Shown here piece by piece: positions 13,627 to 16,008 of a stretch of 16,008 nucleotides of DNA. The stretch covers positions 1 through 16,008 of the forward strand of contig JAAZFZ010000086.1 of the NCBI GenBank assembly GCA_012511485.1, read 5' to 3'. Within the stretch, counting starts at the first letter, position 1, and every line of letters starts with the position of its first letter. The position numbers and the translations under genes were made by a program. The stretch comes from Clostridiales bacterium (lineage in GTDB: Bacteria; Bacillota; Clostridia; Oscillospirales; Acutalibacteraceae). The notes under the pieces were generated by a model. The model was not told the origin of the DNA and did not search any database. It saw only the letters and a list, made by a program, of their open reading frames with translations.

Positions 13627-16008
13627 ATGGCACATTCAAATGTTGAGTACTGGAACAAAAACTCAGAAAATCTGATGCTTTTCGGTCGAATCCAGCAAAT
13701 AGAAAGAAGCCTCAGAAGCTACCTTTATCCCGATAGTGAGAAGGTCAACGGTTTTAAGTTCAGGGACGGGCAATACAAATTCTCTCAAATTGATGAGGGT
13801 GAGTGGGTTGACTTTGACAGTGAGAATGACTTCTGGGGATATCCGGAATGCTACGCATGGTTTAAGCACAGCTTTACCATCCCAGAGCGTTTTGCAGGCA
13901 AGCCCGTTGTCTATCAAGCAGTGCCGTATCCTGACAGCAACTGGATAGTCACCAACCCGCAGTTTATCGTGTATGTCAACGGTCAGCTCGTTCAGGGCGG
14001 AGATAAAAACCATCAGACCGTACTCCTTTGTGAAAAAGCAAAGGGCGGCGAAAAATTCGATGTGTGTCTCAACGCCTATGCCGATGCGTGGGAATACAAG
14101 GGCAAGCTACAGATGTCTGCAAAGATAATGGTGGTTGACAGGCTTGCTGCCGAACTGTTGTATGATATTAAGGTCCCCATCGAGGTCGCGGCGTATTACG
14201 AAGTGGACGATATGCCCAGAGTTGAAATAATCAAGGCTCTCAACACTGCCGTCAATATGCTCGAAATCGGCAACCCCAACGATTATCAGGCATTTGCGGA
14301 GTCAGCAAAGCTGGCAATGGATTATCTTGATAAAAATATTTACGGCAAAAATAATGACGGCATAGTGGCCTCCTGCATAGGCCATACGCATATTGATGTT
14401 GCATGGCTCTGGCGGTTGAGGCAGACAAGGGATAAGGCAGGCCGCTCGTTTGCAACCGTACTCAAATATATGGACGAATACCCCGAATATAAATTCATGT
14501 CCTCACAGGCACAGCTTTACGATTATGTCAAGCAGGATTACCCCGAGGTGTTTGAAGGCATTAAAAAGCGTGTTGCCGAAAAACGCTGGGAGCCTGAGGG
14601 CAGTATGTGGGTTGAGGCAGACACAAATGTTACCTCCGGTGAATCACTTGTGCGCCAGTTCCTTGTCGGCAAACGCTTTTTCAAAAAGGAGTTGGGAGTT
14701 GATAATAAGATAAACTGGCTGCCCGATGTTTTCGGTTATTCCGCCTCGCTGCCCCAAATTATGAAAAAAGCCGATATTGACTATTTTATGACCACAAAAA
14801 TAAGCTGGAACGAATTCAACCGCTTCCCGTATGATACCTTTATGTGGAAAGGCATTGATGGCACGGAGATTCTTTCGCACTTTTCACCCAGCACAGACAG
14901 AAGTGAAAGTGAGTCGCACAACACTACCTACAACACAAACCTTGCCCCCGCTCATGTAATAGGCGGTTGGAGAAGGTATTCACACAAGGACCTCAACAAG
15001 GATTACCTGATTTCCTTTGGCTACGGTGACGGCGGTGGCGGTCCGACAATCGAAATGCTCGAAAAGGCAAGAAGAATGGCAAAAGGCATCCCGGGCTGCC
15101 CGATTACAAAGCAGGAGTTCAGCCTTGATTTCTTCAAGAGGCTTGAGAAGGAGGTTGAGGGCAACAGGCACCTGCCCACCTGGTGCGGCGAGCTCTACCT
15201 TGAATTCCACAGGGGTACTTTAACCTCACAGGCAAGGAACAAGCGCTATAACAGAAAAAGCGAGGTTCTCTACCATGATGTTGAAACTCTCGGCTCCCTT
15301 GCAAAATCGCTGCTTAATGAGAGCTACCCCTCCGATGATATCTATGAGGGGTGGAAGATAATCCTTCTCAACCAGTTCCACGATATCATTCCCGGTTCAT
15401 CAATCAAGGAAGTATATGAGGATTCAAAGGAGCAGTATGAAGAAATAACCGCCAAGGGCAAGGAGCTTGCAAAGGCAGCTCTGAGCAAGGTTGCCGCAAA
15501 TATAGCCATAGCCGAAAGCTCGCTCGTCGTATTCAACACTGCCGGAGCAAGGCGTGACGATGTTGTTGTTACCGACCTGCCAATGGAGGGCGATTTCATA
15601 CTCCTTGACGGCAGCGGCAATGAAGTCCCCTGCCAGAAAACATATGACGGCAAGCTCATTTTCATGGCAAAGGCAGTGCCCGCAAAGGGCTATAAGGTTT
15701 TCACAGTCAGGGCGGGCAAATCCTCTCTTGCGTCCACTGTCAAAACGGACGGCAGAAAATTCGGCAACAAGTTTTTTGATGTTGAGTTTAACGGCGACTA
15801 CAATATTTCATCACTCATTCACAAGGAGAGCGGGCGTTCGGTAGCGCCTGAGGGTGAGCTTCTCAACCGCCTGATAGCCTATGAGGATAGACCGAATAAC
15901 CACGAAGCATGGGATGTTAAGGTCTATTATGATGAGAAGTCCTGGGATATAAACGATGTTCAAACCGCTCAAATAGTTGAGCAGGGAGCGGTTCGCACAG
16001 CCCTGAAG
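13627..16008 (+). CDS. GH38 alpha-mannosidase (3' end outside the window)
   Basis: The frame is open from ATG 13627 to the last base, 794 codons without a stop. Full GH38 enzymes of this type have about 1,030-1,050 residues, so roughly a quarter is missing. An N-terminal domain of about 240 residues is followed by the catalytic domain. There GHTHIDVAWLW contains the zinc ligands H255 and D257, WLPDVFGYS (364-372) contains the nucleophile D367, and NQFHDIIPGSS contains the zinc ligand H585. YGDGGGGPT (about 467-475) also fits. These match the known zinc-dependent retaining alpha-mannosidases. No signal peptide is seen, so a cytoplasmic role in trimming imported mannosides is likely, but the substrate is not known. 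AAGGGGA (13614-13620) lies 6 bases before the ATG. Transport or regulatory genes for mannose glycans may follow outside the window. Confidence 0.94.
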   Translation, partial: MAHSNVEYWNKNSENLMLFGRIQQIERSLRSYLYPDSEKVNGFKFRDGQYKFSQIDEGEWVDFDSENDFWGYPECYAWFKHSFTIPERFAGKPVVYQAVPYPDSNWIVTNPQFIVYVNGQLVQGGDKNHQTVLLCEKAKGGEKFDVCLNAYADAWEYKGKLQMSAKIMVVDRLAAELLYDIKVPIEVAAYYEVDDMPRVEIIKALNTAVNMLEIGNPNDYQAFAESAKLAMDYLDKNIYGKNNDGIVASCIGHTHIDVAWLWRLRQTRDKAGRSFATVLKYMDEYPEYKFMSSQAQLYDYVKQDYPEVFEGIKKRVAEKRWEPEGSMWVEADTNVTSGESLVRQFLVGKRFFKKELGVDNKINWLPDVFGYSASLPQIMKKADIDYFMTTKISWNEFNRFPYDTFMWKGIDGTEILSHFSPSTDRSESESHNTTYNTNLAPAHVIGGWRRYSHKDLNKDYLISFGYGDGGGGPTIEMLEKARRMAKGIPGCPITKQEFSLDFFKRLEKEVEGNRHLPTWCGELYLEFHRGTLTSQARNKRYNRKSEVLYHDVETLGSLAKSLLNESYPSDDIYEGWKIILLNQFHDIIPGSSIKEVYEDSKEQYEEITAKGKELAKAALSKVAANIAIAESSLVVFNTAGARRDDVVVTDLPMEGDFILLDGSGNEVPCQKTYDGKLIFMAKAVPAKGYKVFTVRAGKSSLASTVKTDGRKFGNKFFDVEFNGDYNISSLIHKESGRSVAPEGELLNRLIAYEDRPNNHEAWDVKVYYDEKSWDINDVQTAQIVEQGAVRTALK

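Noticed and set aside
13663..14013. Minus-strand ORF within the mannosidase gene
   Set aside because: It is antisense to the open GH38 frame, whose translation is continuous through this region.

Overview
The window looks like chromosome from a Gram-positive anaerobe of class Clostridia (Bacillota), possibly a gut Oscillospirales-type lineage. The reasons are a ctsR-mcsA-mcsB-clpC operon, a six-subunit Rnf operon in the order C-D-G-E-A-B, moderate GC content, strong AGGAGG-type ribosome binding sites and frequent AGA/AGG arginine codons. No tRNA, rRNA, insertion sequence, CRISPR array or origin was seen. The genus cannot be fixed from this sequence alone.

Layout. (1) Positions 1-5873, plus strand: the 3' end of a NusG-II-domain protein gene, a Gx/HepS1-like membrane protein, then rnfC, rnfD, rnfG, rnfE, rnfA and rnfB. 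The rnf genes mostly overlap by 4 bp. A strong intrinsic terminator follows (5889-5926). The complex couples ferredoxin:NAD+ electron transfer to Na+ or H+ movement across the membrane. (2) Positions 5983-6414, minus strand: three tandem genes for 37-40-residue cysteine/glycine-rich single-span membrane micropeptides, each with its own strong ribosome binding site. They are the least explained and most interesting element here. (3) Positions 6548-6739, plus strand: a doubtful small ORF. (4) Positions 6783-11389, plus strand: the class III heat-shock operon ctsR-mcsA-mcsB-clpC. Its sigma-A promoter is bracketed by two CtsR operators, and it ends in an intrinsic terminator. The products are a repressor, an adaptor, a protein-arginine kinase and an AAA+ unfoldase. 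The kinase marks proteins with phosphoarginine for ClpC and its partner protease ClpP, which is not in this window. (5) Positions 11568-12275, minus strand: an RsuA-type pseudouridine synthase gene. (6) Positions 12407-16008, plus strand: an Eis-like GNAT acetyltransferase gene, then the first 794 codons of a GH38 alpha-mannosidase gene that runs off the end. The rsuA-like and GNAT genes are divergent and have well-formed back-to-back promoters.

No gene-free stretch exceeds about 300 bases. The longest are 11339-11567 (the clpC terminator, then about 180 bases in which I see nothing convincing), 6740-6881 (the ctsR control region) and 12276-12406 (the divergent promoters).
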